The notes: generated by a model not told the origin, from the sequence alone. A stretch of 64,000 bases of DNA from Volvariella volvacea V23 (GCA_000349905.1 KB722736.1:843651-907650), one strand, 5' to 3'; shown: positions 25,931-37,138, counted from the stretch's first letter. Numbers and translations are program-made.

Positions 25931-27182
25931 TCACCTCTCCTCACGAGCCAGCGATTCCCCATCCACGCCGTGATAATAGAAGAATTGGCATAACACCTAT
26001 TTCAGGAATCAATATCGCAGCGTGCACCGCCTTGCCACAATTATTGCTTACAATTATATCCATCAAGATAGTCAGAGTGCTTCCTGTGCCATGTTCAACC
26101 CGAGCTTACCCCAATGCAAAAAGCGTGTTGTCTCACCTGCCAGCCATCCGGCGTTTGTCAAGAGATATGGTATTTCCATGCTTTTGGCGCAAATTGACCA
26201 AGCATAAGTCACATTACCGAATATCGCGAAGAAAAATAGTGCCGGCGATAGTCCTTCGCATCTTGTTTTAAAGTTTTTGACTGCATCAAAAACGACAATG
26301 TGGGTCAGTAAAGAACCAGGAAGTAAATGTCCCTCTACCCACAAATCTGGGGTATACGAGCGCCCAGCTATAAAAATAGTCCATTACCAAGTGAGAAACA
26401 GATAGGGTGAGGACACACATAAAGTACGGCGCTCGACCATCCTAGGAGCTGAATGGTCCATTTTTTGAGGCCCTTTGGCGGTGGTGGCGCGGTTCCTTCG
26501 TCCCAGTCGAGATGATCGCTTATCCACCACGCCGTGATGCCTGTGGCAATCACAAAGATAAGCGCAGCAGTGTAGCGAAGGACGAGTACTTTAGTTGGCA
26601 CGGCTATCTCTCCTCGTGGAGCGTCAGGCGAGCGACTGCTGCCTTCATTCCCACCGGCATTAGGCAAGAGAGCCGCCGATTCGTCGGGTTCTCCACTTCT
26701 AGCAGTACGCCCTCGCTTCCAGCGATAATAGTATACTTGCCCCAGCAATGTCAAGTCGCATAACGTATACTGAAGTCTATTGAGCGCAGAACGCTGGGAT
26801 CCAAGCCGTAAGACTCACATATACCGCGAGAAGTATCACAGTCGGCAGGAGACCGGCGATGATAGCGCCAAGGAGATTGAAAAGATCACCAGCGAGCCAG
26901 ACAAGCACAAAGAGGACACTCAGGCCTTCGCCGGACTGTAATTGGTAATTTTCATATAACTGGGGGGAATAGACCACAATCCTGCATGGTAGATCAGCCA
27001 CTGTTCGCTAGGGAGACCGGAACTCGGGGGGACAAGGTACGCTGGACTTCGGGCGGAACACTGACCAGCACGCGATGGACACCCAGCCTAGCTGTTTAGA
27101 TTAAGATAAGCATGTAATCGGTCCAGTAGACTTATCATTATCTCACTATGCTGCTCAGACTGCTATCATGCTCGGCGAGCAT
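25931..27182 (-). CDS. PQ-loop repeat transporter, Ypq1/PQLC2 type
   Basis: Seven-helix vacuolar/lysosomal exporter family for cationic amino acids (Ypq1-3, human PQLC2). Eight exons give about 280 residues. The start at 27182 encodes MLAEHDSSLSSI; a 26-nt exon then supplies LGWVSIACW, and exon 3 supplies the first PQ motif, VVYSPQLYENYQLQ, followed by LFVLVWLAGDLFNL. Later come LCDLTLLGQVYYYRW, a Pro-rich loop, the second PQ motif in LGARIPQIFKNFKTR (25-nt exon plus next), ALFFFAIFGNVTYAW, and a short last exon ending LAREER. Both PQ prolines are present, as needed for the rocking mechanism. Intron 3 needs the acceptor CTTCAG rather than CAATAG to keep frame. The gene shares a 189-bp promoter with prohibitin-2. 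Confidence 0.9.
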
Positions 27183-27371
27183 TTTTTTGTGGATGACAGT
27201 TGGCGTTCAGGTTCCTTGATTCTCCCCAACCCGAGTCTGTGCACACAGGTTAGTCCATGGTCCATGGACTATGGACAGATCGTCATGGACCGTGACATCA
27301 AACGCGTTACGCCTTGCCATCCCGTGCCGTACAAAAACCACACTTCGTCATCCCCACGAGAAGATTCCGCA
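27183..27371. promoter_or_regulatory. Bidirectional promoter of PQ-loop transporter and prohibitin-2
   Basis: Only 189 bp separate the two start codons, so both transcripts must begin within or very near it. It contains an overlapping GTCCATGG/CCATGGAC repeat around 27253-27272. No element is identified with confidence. Confidence 0.5.
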
Positions 27372-28698
27372 ATGAGTAACGGGCAGGAGGCGTTTCGCAG
27401 ATTCACGAACCAGTTAAGGACTGTAGGAGGTGGAGGAGGTCCTATCCCAGGAGGTCGTGGCATTTTCGCTGGTAGTGGTCTGTTAATTGCATTGGTAGCC
27501 GGTGGTCTAGCGCTCAATGCAAGCTTGTTCAACGGTGCGCACGAGGAACTGACTTTAACACAACCAAAGCTAATGCGAGTTGTTAGTCGATGGTGGTCAT
27601 CGTGCAATCAAATACACTCGGTAACGCACCCGTCCAATGTCACGGTTGTTGCATCTAACTCACGATACATAGGTTGCATGGTGTTAAGGAGGATGTATAC
27701 AGCGAAGGAACACACCTCATGGAAAGTCCCATTCACCAATATTCACTATGTTTCCTAATACCTCAATACAGATTCCTTGGTTCGAGACGCCCATTGTGTT
27801 CGACATCCGTGCAAAACCTCGCAACATTGCGAGTCTAACTGGAACGAAGGGTAAGTCAGCGTCTTACCTTCATGGGTGCAAGTCTGAGTATGCCAAGATT
27901 TGCAAATGGTCAACATTACCTGCCGTGTTCTGTCAAGACCGTCACCACAACAACTGCCCACTATCTACCGCGAGCTGGGGAAAGACTACGACGAACGTGT
28001 GCTTCCCTCAATTGTCAACGAAGTTTTGAAGAGTGTCGTGGCTCAGTTCAATGCAAGCCAGCTTATAACACAACGTGAAATGGTCGGCGCACGTCCTGCT
28101 GTATGAGAGCAGTGTCTAACTTGGTGTCAATTATAGGTTTCACGTTTGGTTCGAGAAAACCTCACAAAACGTGCCCTTCGCTTCAATCTTGTGTTGGATG
28201 ATGTTTCCATCACACATGTGGCCTTCTCACCAGAATTCACACATGCAGTTGAAGCTAAACAGGTGGGTTGCCCTTATTCGCGAAAGTCGTATTCATTCTC
28301 AACATTCCCATAGGTCGCACAACAAACTGCGCTTCGCGCTGCTTTCCTGGTTGACCAAGCTATTCAAGAGAAACAGGTACCCTTATTCCCAGTACTGACA
28401 AAAACGCAAATTGACGTCGCCTCTAGTCAATCATTGTTAGAGCCCAGGGAGAGGCCCGTAGTGCAGAACTTATTGGAGAGTCTTTAAGCAAAAATAAGGG
28501 ATTCTTGGAACTTCGTCGACTAGAAGCAGCACGGGATATTGCCGGCATGCTTGCTGCATCAGGCAACAAAGTCATGCTGGACTCTCAAAGTTTACTCCTC
28601 AACGGTAAGTGTAGCACCTCTGGTCTCTATTTTCAACGCTCACAACGTTGTCAGTTGCTGGTAACGATGCTCAGGACATCCTCAAGCTCAAGAAGTAA
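27372..28698 (+). CDS. PHB2: Prohibitin-2 of the mitochondrial inner membrane
   Basis: Prohibitins 1 and 2 form ring scaffolds in the inner membrane that stabilise respiratory subunits and regulate m-AAA protease. The spliced product is about 310 residues: [11 protein letters not shown], a Gly-rich stretch, a membrane anchor ([20 protein letters not shown]), the SPFH/band-7 domain ([42 protein letters not shown]) and a coiled coil ([20 protein letters not shown]), ending ILKLKK. All exons join in frame, but the third intron (27722-27771, 50 nt) begins GAAAGT instead of GTAAGT, directly after the codon for Met in EGTHLM. Without its removal the frame breaks. So this is either a GA-AG intron, a damaged donor or a base error. 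The other donors are GT, including an unusual GTCGGC. The protein is otherwise fully conserved. Confidence 0.9.
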
Positions 28699-28882
28699 TA
28701 GACTACTGTCGACGTTCGGGCTATTCCGGTTGTGTATTTCCCTAATTCACTGAATCTAATTCCGTCCAAAATCCTGCTTGGTCTGCTTCCAATCCGAGCG
28801 TAGTGTGACATCACGTGTACCTGACGACGTCATGTACAAAAACCCATTTGCATCCTTAATCTGAGCTTACAACTCACCCGCC
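28699..28882. promoter_or_regulatory. Short intergenic region before MSH5 with CACGTG and ACGTCA
   Basis: 184 bp between the prohibitin-2 stop and the MSH5 ATG. CACGTG at 28812-28817 and ACGTCA (CRE half-site) at 28827-28832 lie 50-70 bp upstream of the ATG. They may bind bHLH and bZIP factors; this is inferred from motif match only. Confidence 0.3.
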
Positions 28883-31800
28883 ATGCCAGCATCGAAGCGA
28901 AAGCGAAAGCAGTGCAAGGATTCTGCTCCCGAGTCTGACCATTTTGATAATGAAAGTGACGCAAACGTTCGAAAGACTGTTAGATGGGAAGCCCAGGGTG
29001 AACAAGATCAGGATGACAGGGAGCAGTCCACAAGCGACACAGAAGACAACTCAGTCGCACCTGACAAGGTGGGTTAATTTTTCTGCTTAGTTCCCCCTGT
29101 TGTGATCTCCCTTCGCTAGGTCTACCTGGCTGCATTTTCTCAGCAGTACGCCACACTGTACATTATAGTACTACCATGGCCTTGGCCAACTCCGTTTATA
29201 GCAATCGTATTGGATGCGCATATTATGACCCAATTAAATGCGTGCTATTCGTTCTCGAGGACACACAAGAGACTCCGCAATTCGATTTGACGTATATGCG
29301 CATGTATTCATGTTTCATTGGCTGGTTCCATACTCACACGAACTAGTGCTAGAGCAAGCTAGTCCAGATCTCGTCCTTACTAGTTCAAAATCTGATGATG
29401 ACTTCATCGACGCAGTTCGTAGCCGTCGTACGTCATCTACCCTGTATTGAGTACAATTGGTCGTTAACAACCGTGCGGTAGTGGATGAGGTCGGTGGACA
29501 TTGCCAAATCCGACCGCACAAGGAGTTTGTTGCTGCAAAGGGACGCGACAGGCTGCTATCTCTTCATCTACTCACAGAACTTCCCTCTGAAGAAGTGGAG
29601 GAGCATTTAGAGTCTAGCCCCACCGCGCGTACAGGGGTGCAACAGAATGTATGCAACCTCATGAGAAAGCGAAGAGAGACAAGTGGTGACCCTACCACCA
29701 TGCGTTGGAATGCCTTAATACGACTATCCAACTTTACGGCTGTGGAGACGTCTCCACTTTGCGTATGGCCTCTTAATCGCCTTTCGCTAATTATATCCCC
29801 TGATAATACTTAGATGGCTTCTGTGGGTGCACTTATAGATCACTTAGTACGAGAACGTGCTTTAGGGGATCTCGCTGATGATGGAATCAGAGGTTTGGAC
29901 ATACGGGACATTGAGGCACTCTGCCTGTGTGTCAATTAATAATTATGGGTTGTTCCGGCTTTGACAGATCGTTTATAGAAACCAGGTGATGCAGATTAAT
30001 GCAGACGCTCTTTTGTGAGTTGGATTTTGTCCGTGTTCTCTCCTCAGCGCTTGGGCACTCAGTCGATCCCACAAGCTCTTTGCAGGTTTTCGAGAACGAG
30101 AGCCATGCATCCGTCCACTCAGACAAAACCAAAGAGGGTCTTTCATTATTTGGTTCGTTTCATCTGTCACTCACCGCCACTATATTAATGACTTTGAGAA
30201 AATTAGGAATCCTCAATAACACAAGAACAGCACTTGGTCGTTCTCTACTGCGCACTTGGTTTTTGCGGCCATCTTTATCCTTGTCTGTCATACAAGCCCG
30301 GCACGATGCGGTGGCGTGCTTCACCAGTCCTGAAAATACTGTTACCGTCACCTCAATGCATAACCATTTGAAGGGTGTTAAAAACGTGCCCCGAATCCTG
30401 GGTGTGATGAGAACTGGGAAAGCAAGGCTCGCCGATTGGCAAGGACTTGTTAAGGTAATGTGTAAAGACAATAACTCCGTTTAGATCGAGGGATAAACCT
30501 TAGACTTTCTCAGTTTACATTCTATGCGGCTATGTTGCGGGAGACGATAATTGAATTGCACCAAGCGGGTGATGTTGACATCGTGCAAAGGGTCTCCCGG
30601 TCATCGGAAATTTACTGCCTCGTGAGCTGATACCTGTGCCTTTATGCAGCTCGTGGCCGCACTAGACATTGCAATTTTTCGAGAGGTTGGCGCGAAAATA
30701 AATGAAATTGTGGGTTTTTTCTGTCGCGTGTTTGGTGTTGGCTAATAGCTTTCTCGCAGATTGATTGGGAAGAATCGTCCCTGACCGGACGAGTATGCGT
30801 TCGACCACACGTTGATGAAGAACTGGATAACAAGAAGCACGTTTATCACGGGATCGACTCTGTCCTGGTCGGCGGGTTCGCAGATGCTTAAAAGCGACAC
30901 GCAGCTGATACAGCTATCTGACTAGTCAAATGTTGCGGAGCAAATATATGATAAGCTTCCTGAAGATTATACGACATCGCTGAATGTTGTATACTTTCCT
31001 CAATTGGGTAATTGATCAGAAAACCGGGATTATAACCCTCTTCTAACTTCGATGTCAAGGTTATCTGATTTGTATACCTATGCAAGAGAGCTGGCAAACG
31101 GAAGGCGGCTTCAAAATGATGGATGATTGGTCCTTTCAGGTGGGGAGCCCAACTATGTTGAGGAAGTCCAGCCTTACCACATTGTTTTCATAGTTCTCGT
31201 CAAAGTACGCCCATGTATGCGCTTCATATTAATTGATCCCGATAATTCGCACCGGCAGTGAATATGTCTACTTCAAATCCCCAGAGATGCATGGTAATTA
31301 CTTACCAATCCATATATGGTGCACTGGCTCATGTTTGCCCTAGATCTTGACGTTCATATCGGAGACCTTCACTCGCTTATTGTGGATAGGGAAATAGAAA
31401 TAATACAGGAGCTTTTAGACAGCATTCTTGTCCATGACAAGACCATGGTACGAGCCTGTGATGTTTGTGCAGAGCTTGACTGCCTCTTGTCTTTCGCTGA
31501 GGCGTCTTGTACGTATGGCTATCGAAGACCAGAAATGGTGGAAGATAATATCATCCAGATAGTTGAAGGCAGGTATGGAGTTTTTTCTCTCTAGGTGTTC
31601 TTTCTCCGATCTCCTATCCTTAGACACCCCCTCCAAGAACAGATGGTAGATACATTCGTGCCAAATGACATCCGAGTCGTAGGGGGAGATTTTAATACCC
31701 GTGGATCACCACCTACGGGCTGGAACAGTATTGTTCTGTGTACAGGGCCTAATGCATGCGGAAAGGTACCGCTACTTTTCATTATAGGTCTTAACGCTCA

Positions 31801-33092
31801 TGAAAAATGCAGAGTGTTTATCTTAAACAGGTTGGTCTACAGCCTGGAATACGCTCATAGTCGAAAATTGAACTACCCGACTTTGCACGCAAAGACCGCT
31901 CTCATTCAATTTATGGCACAGGTGCGTAATTCATTAGAGGGTGAATATTTATCGATCGACATATGTCTAGATCGGTTGGTTAGTCAACGCCGCAATAATT
32001 ACACCTATACTTTATCTTTCCAGTTTTGTACCAGCTGAGTCGGCGATTCTGGGCTTGGTGGACAAAAGTACTTCATCTCCTTTATCACCTGGTATATATT
32101 GCCTGACAGAGTGCCGTCAGTCTTCACACGACTCTCCACCAGAGAGTCGGTCTCCAAAGTAACGTCGCCTTCCCTGTAGATATGGGGTGCTGATGTTCTG
32201 ATAATCGGACCCTACTGGACTAAGGTTCAATCTGCGTTTATGATTGATTTAAATCAAGTCTCCCTTGCACTTCGTAACTCAACGCCGCGATCTTTGATCC
32301 TGTTAGACGAGTTTGGGAAAGGAACGTTGTCTACAGGCTCGTAGCGGCTCCTTTATGGGCTATGAATTTTTGCTGAAATTTTTCGAACGCGTGATTTTTG
32401 GCGATACAGATGGTGCAGGACTATTCTGCGGCGTACTACAGCACCTCCTTTCCCGTGGCACCCAGTGTCCCAAGGTTCTGGTCGCTACGCATTTCCATGA
32501 CGTCTTCCGTGCAGATATTCTCGATCCTTTATCACTGCCCATAACATTTTGTCATATGCAGGTCATGTTCACAACAGGGGATGGAAGAGTTATCGATACG
32601 ACAGATACAGATTCCTCCAGTGGTTCGAAGCTCCGAAGTGGTGATAGGATTACCTACTTGTATCGGTAAGCACTGTCTTAATGAAGTTAAGGTTCAAATA
32701 ATGACACGGAGTAGTGTAAGCGATGGGCTGGTGTTGGAATCTCACGCAGCGAAATGCGCTGAGATATTCGGGATACCCCCACGGCTTGTAGAGCGAGCGC
32801 AATACGTTAGGTAGGCCCGGACACTGTCCACGAGCACGTATTTTTTTTAGCCATTGTCTCACTATTCGTCAGCGATCTGATCACGCAACACGAAGTAATC
32901 CAGCTCCTAGATGAAGAAATGATGGAGCATGAACGCAACGATCTGGAGGATGCAGAAGCTGTCTGCCGTCGATTCTTGCAGTGGGACTTACAAAATTATT
33001 CCGAAGGAGTGGGTGTGAAGAGCAAGCTGCGAGAGGTTCTCGGACGTGCTGAAGAAAGCGAGACTCCAGGTGTCATTACCCACAAGCATTAG
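28883..33092 (+). CDS. MSH5: Meiotic MutS homologue MSH5, about 27 exons
   Basis: Msh4-Msh5 clamps stabilise crossover intermediates in meiosis. Successive exons match the family: [95 protein letters not shown], then the ATPase with Walker [12 protein letters not shown]-loop/[18 protein letters not shown], Walker [15 protein letters not shown], and the ATHFHDVF switch, down to a helical tail ending GVITHKH at TAG 33090-33092. About 900 residues. The gene needs microexons of 8 nt (31971-31978), 11 nt (31194-31204) and 18 nt (31813-31830), and one GC-donor intron (32337-32409, GCTCGT). One early junction (after DLT, 29291 to 29347) is unresolved: the obvious donor puts the next exon out of frame. 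ATPase residues are all present, so a working protein is likely. Confidence 0.87.
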
Positions 33093-34018
33093 TTGGCAAC
33101 AACGAAATGCTCATTGTGGAATGCGTTGAAGATGCATGTGCAGAACTGGCCATCCAAGGCTTCACCCGGCAATAATAATTGTCGCGATGATGCTCGGGAT
33201 CTCCAAATCTCTAGATCTTAGTAACCGTACCCTATGCCCATTGGTCAAAATCAAGACATTGCATCAGGAGCACGAGGAATTTGAAAATGCAATATTGTAA
33301 CCATCTTTGCATATCGACAGGCCCTTCTTCCCCTTGATCGAAAAAGATCGAAACCCAAATGTAAAAGGTAAAATATTACCTTTCCATTGACACGGAGCAG
33401 CTAAATATGAAGGACATAATGGAGGAACTCAAGACAAGAAATAACCTTTCCTTGCTACAGACTAAGCATCAGCGTGCTAAATTTTGAGTATGCACAGGCC
33501 GAGTACTTTATGAAACCCCAATGACTAATTGACATCCGCTGGCAGCGCACGCGCCCTCCATGAGTTGTAGGAGCTGTGCATTGGATGCGCGCTGAAACGC
33601 AAATTGGGGGCCACATGCAGCAGAACGTAGAAGCAATATTTTTTTTTATCTTATCACCATGCGAACGAGGATTTTGCAAAGAGGGACGAAAGCGTGACGT
33701 CAGGCACAACGGTACTGCCGGCGGAATCATTCGGTCACTGGGAAACTGAGAGAAAACTTGTGGGTTTGGTTGCTCAGCAAACCCCACAGGGCATTACGGC
33801 TCCAAGAATGATTAATGACTCACGGAATAGAATTCAGGCCAGCCATATTTTAAAGGGACGAGAAAAAAACAAGCGACCCACCTTTGCGTGCCCTAAGACC
33901 CATTTCCAATAGCCTGCCAACCGGCAATTACGGTCCACACATATAACTGCGCATGCATCATTTGCTTGCAACTCTCCACTAAACTTGCCACTGGCCCCGT
34001 AAAACCCCCATCTCCAAG
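33093..34018. other. Intergenic, no gene seen
   Basis: About 926 bp between MSH5 and the first barrel-type gene. No open frame with family motif, no repeat noticed. Confidence 0.5.
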
Positions 34019-34906
34019 ATGGATACTCTCGTCGCTGAACAAGTCCCTGTGCCAGAAATCATCTGGTTTACGCCCTCCGAGGAGTATCAAGCTGACCCAA
34101 GGGGGTTCTTGGTACCGATACACTCCGCGGGGATGCGGGATTCAGTCCTAGGGTAGGTTGCGATTGCATTGGATGCTGTTATGAATGGACCATCCTCACC
34201 TGTTGCAGAATGTATTATGGTTTTCATCTGGAGGATACTCGAACAGCTGTACTGGTCGTAGGTAAGTACACTGCTTCACTCGCTCAAAAATTCGATTTAT
34301 CGATCTTGATGATAGGCTGGCGAAGTCAGGAGCACCAGCAGCTTTTTATGGAAAGCGAATCGTATCTCGACGACGTGCTACCCTTCATTGAAACAATTGT
34401 CGGCCCCGGTAACCTCACGCAAATTGTCATACCCCCCGATCCACGATGCTTGAAATCACTCCCCGACACAATACCACCTCTTGCCCCATGCATATCACCA
34501 TCTTCATCCGCCGATGACTTTTGTCTGGCACTCAGCTCACCCTTCACTCAATTCATGTCTCTTACATCTCGTCGATCCCGCTCACAATGCTCGGAGCTCA
34601 ATGCACTCGTTGATACGTTCGCTGGCGAACTGAAGTTTGTCCCGAGTTGCAGTGCGTCATGCTGGGGGCCGGCAATCTCCTTTGGAAAAGAGAACGTCAT
34701 AGTTGGTATCATAGGTTGGGAGAGTCAGCAGGTGAGAGAAATGTTCTTTGTTCGATCACCACTTCTTTCATCTCACACGATGGCCGTAACTCCAGGATTA
34801 TAAACGCGAGAGTCGTCCAGGCGGGCGGCTAGCATCAATCCTCTCACGAATACGGGAGGTAGCTGTCGTCGAAATGAACTTCGCTCGCATGAATCAGCAT
34901 ATGTAA
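34019..34906 (+). CDS. Diverged single-chain ABM-like (dimeric alpha+beta barrel) protein
   Basis: Four exons joined from ATG 34019 to TAA 34904-34906 give a protein of about 235 residues. It keeps the two-part plan of the four minus-strand genes downstream. Half one runs PEIIWFTPSEEYQADP, then YYGFHLEDTRTAVLVV, then GWRSQEHQQLF. Half two, after a low-complexity loop, has LNALVDTFAGELKF, then ENVIVGIIGWESQQDYKRE. The pattern 'beta strand - helix - LVVGW(D/E)S-x-E/Q-H' in both halves fits two ferredoxin-like ABM/EthD/Dabb modules fused in one chain. No known catalytic residue can be pointed out, and the function is unknown. It is the most diverged member and the only one on the plus strand. 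It may be a degrading heme-oxygenase-like, stress-barrel or monooxygenase relative; nothing in the sequence decides. Confidence 0.65.
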
Positions 34907-35296
34907 TTTTTTTCCTTCGGAAAGTGGTCATTCCTCCTTTTGGTTTGTTTTCGTTCATGCTATCGACTTTACCTTATTGCTTTGGTTTATTCCCACCCAT
35001 CGGCTTATGTATAAGCAATCTGTACTACCAGCATAGACACGTATCTAGTAGTAGAATAGACCAGATCTAAACCCCTTTTTGATTTTATTCGAGTTCTTTC
35101 ATTGGGTATCGAGCGTTACAAAAGCTTCATTTGGCGGTGCATTGCGGCTTTTGATATATGGAGCGCCTGAACGCTGCGTGCCATTCCATAGCTTCGTTTA
35201 GCGGATGGGCCTGGTGTTGGCTAAACTACACAATTGCATCTGAATCGTTACATAGGCAAACTGTCCTGATAGTGGAATGACACTCCACTCATTACT
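34907..35296. other. Convergent 3' region, no gene seen
   Basis: About 390 bp between the stop codons of the plus-strand and first minus-strand barrel genes. T-rich UTR-like sequence. Confidence 0.5.
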
Positions 35297-36083
35297 TCAA
35301 GGTGTGAACTTGGTTAATGGTGTATGCTTAAATCCATGTTCCGTCGTCCTACGCAATCCCTCGATATGCTCCTGGAGCGCGGGGGTTTTGACAGCTTCCA
35401 GATGGCGCTACAAATGAGTTAGACCTCTATCAGCAAAAAATACCCAGCTGTCAGAAGAACTTGTCCAAACCTCGACAGAGTCCCATCCAATCACAAGCAC
35501 CAAATTGCCAACATTTTCTTTCGAAGTACCATAGAAGGGCAAGTAGCAGCCCTGGGTCTTTTCCAACTCAGCCGCGAGATTGGCGACGTACACCTTGGCT
35601 TCCTCCGACTGACCAGGGTTCGGTGTGATATGGACGATTTCTGTGACCGATGAAGTGAGTGCCGGGGCATAAGCACCTTCAAAGGTGACGTGCTCCACGC
35701 TGAACGCGGTGCCTGGCTCGGAGGCTCGCCTCAACTCTACGATCGCGTCACCATAGTCTGATCGCTCGGTGAAGTTCTTGTGGTGTTCATACGTCTCCCA
35801 GACTAAGCAAGATACCAGACCTGAGGATTTGTCTTGAAGATCAATTGGTCGAAGAACCCACCAACGAGGAGATAGCCAGCCTTGCCATCTTCAGCCTGAA
35901 GTCCGTAGTGAGCACTGCGGTGTTGGAGCGGTCAATCAGCAAGGTCACCGACGCTCGTGAGAAGGGACAATACCTGTGGAAACCATCGGCGGTACTAAGT
36001 GCTACCAGAGCCTTCTTATGTACGAGTGGGTCCTGAATAAAGGCCTCAGAGGCAGTGAAAGTGACGATTTCGAGGACAGGCAT
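35297..36083 (-). CDS. Single-chain ABM-like barrel protein, array copy A
   Basis: Four exons give about 200 residues: MPVLEIVTFTASEAFIQDP in exon 1, HYGLQAEDGKAGYLLV in exon 2, WETYEHHKNFTERSDYGDA through TEIVHITPNPG and LVLVIGWDSVE in exon 3, and RHLEAVKTPALQEHIEGLRR to KFTP and the stop (35299-35297) in exon 4. Two similar modules can be seen. Each begins with a strand (LEIVTF / TEIVHIT), passes through a helix and ends with a strand plus W(E/D)S-or-T-x-E-x-H (VVWETYEHHK / VIGWDSVERHLEA). This is typical of ABM/Dabb folds that normally dimerise. Introns are 58-70 nt, all GT-AG. Function is unknown; no signal peptide. Its neighbours B, C and D are close paralogues with identical intron positions, so the array arose by gene duplication. 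Confidence 0.75.
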
Positions 36084-36354
36084 GCTATCTTATCGATTTG
36101 GGTTGATAGGAGAATAGCAGGACGGTTTCGGTTTGCATCAGTCCCATGAGCATCCCATGTGAGCTCAAGTCTTAATTTGTCCCAGGTCAGTCGTATTCTA
36201 CTGGTTAGTGACACTATTTGTCGTGCATCATTAGTCAAATCGCTTGCGCAGTAACGTCGTGGAGTTAACTGGTCTTAACTGATTGGCTACAGGATTACAT
36301 TGCCCACTTCTGCAAGAACACCACGACAATTTATACTTTGTCTGTTCTCGGGAT

Positions 36355-37138
36355 TTAGGAAGCAAACTTGGTTAGTAATGTGTGCTTGAGACCAAGATCT
36401 GTCGTTCGGCGCAGACCCCCAATGTATTCCTGGAGAACGGGGGCTTTAACAGCCTCCCAATGACGTTATAGAGCCATCGCAACTCCAATCAACAAAGAGA
36501 GGGTACATCCAAAAGAGACCACACAAACCTCGACAGAGTCCCATCCAATGATGACAACCCATTTACCAGGGTTTTCTTTCGACTCGCCATGGAAAGGAGA
36601 GTAACAGCCTTGAGTCTTCTCCAATTCGGCCACGAGTTTTCCGAGGTGCACCTTGGCTTCTTCTGATTTGTCGAGATGAGGTGTGATTTGAACGATTTCT
36701 GTGGCCGGGGAAATGAGTGCTTGGAGGTAGGTCCCCTCGAAGACGACGTGTTCCATGCTGGTAACGCTACTCGGATCGATAGCCCGTCTGAACTCTACGA
36801 CTGCATCGGTATACTCTGGGTGCTGGGTGAACGCCTTGTGGTGTTCATATGACTCCCAGACTGAGAATACGCCCTGAGTATCAGCCTTGCATGCTAATTA
36901 ATTGAGGACGCACAGATCAAGAAATAACCAATTTTGCCATCCTCAGTCTGAAGCCCAGAGTGAGCACTATAACGTTCGCGAAATGAACCGGCGAAATAAT
37001 GGGCGCTCTTAAAGAAGAACAATACCTAAGGAAGCCATCTGCAACACGAGCGAGGATTTCCAATGCCTTTCTATGTACGAGGAGGTCCTGAGTGAATGCT
37101 TCAGAGGCGGTAAAGGTGACGAGCTCGAGGGCTGGCAT
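36355..37138 (-). CDS. Single-chain ABM-like barrel protein, array copy B, with lost splice acceptor
   Basis: Same four-exon plan as copy A: MPALELVTFTASEAFTQD, HSGLQTEDGKIGYFLI, FWESYEHHKAFTQHPEY through TEIVQITPHLD and VVIIGWDSVE, then the last exon to KFAS and stop (36357-36355). The last intron should end in AG before CGT CAT (as in copies A and C) but reads AA at 36467-36466. The next AG downstream is 12 nt into the exon (exon would start at 36453), and its use would delete four residues (Arg-His-Trp-Glu) yet keep frame. So the gene may still make a slightly shortened protein, or be a young pseudogene. No other stop or frameshift is seen. The lost residues include the conserved His of the second W-D-S-x-E-x-H block. 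Confidence 0.65.

Noticed and set aside
25564..26271. Plus-strand 235-residue frame
   Set aside because: It overlaps the well-supported last exons of the PQ-loop gene on the other strand and has no motif.
32360..32542. MSH5 as a pseudogene because of many stops in the raw frame
   Set aside because: Nearly every stop lies in a short GT-AG intron, and the joined exons carry all ATPase motifs.
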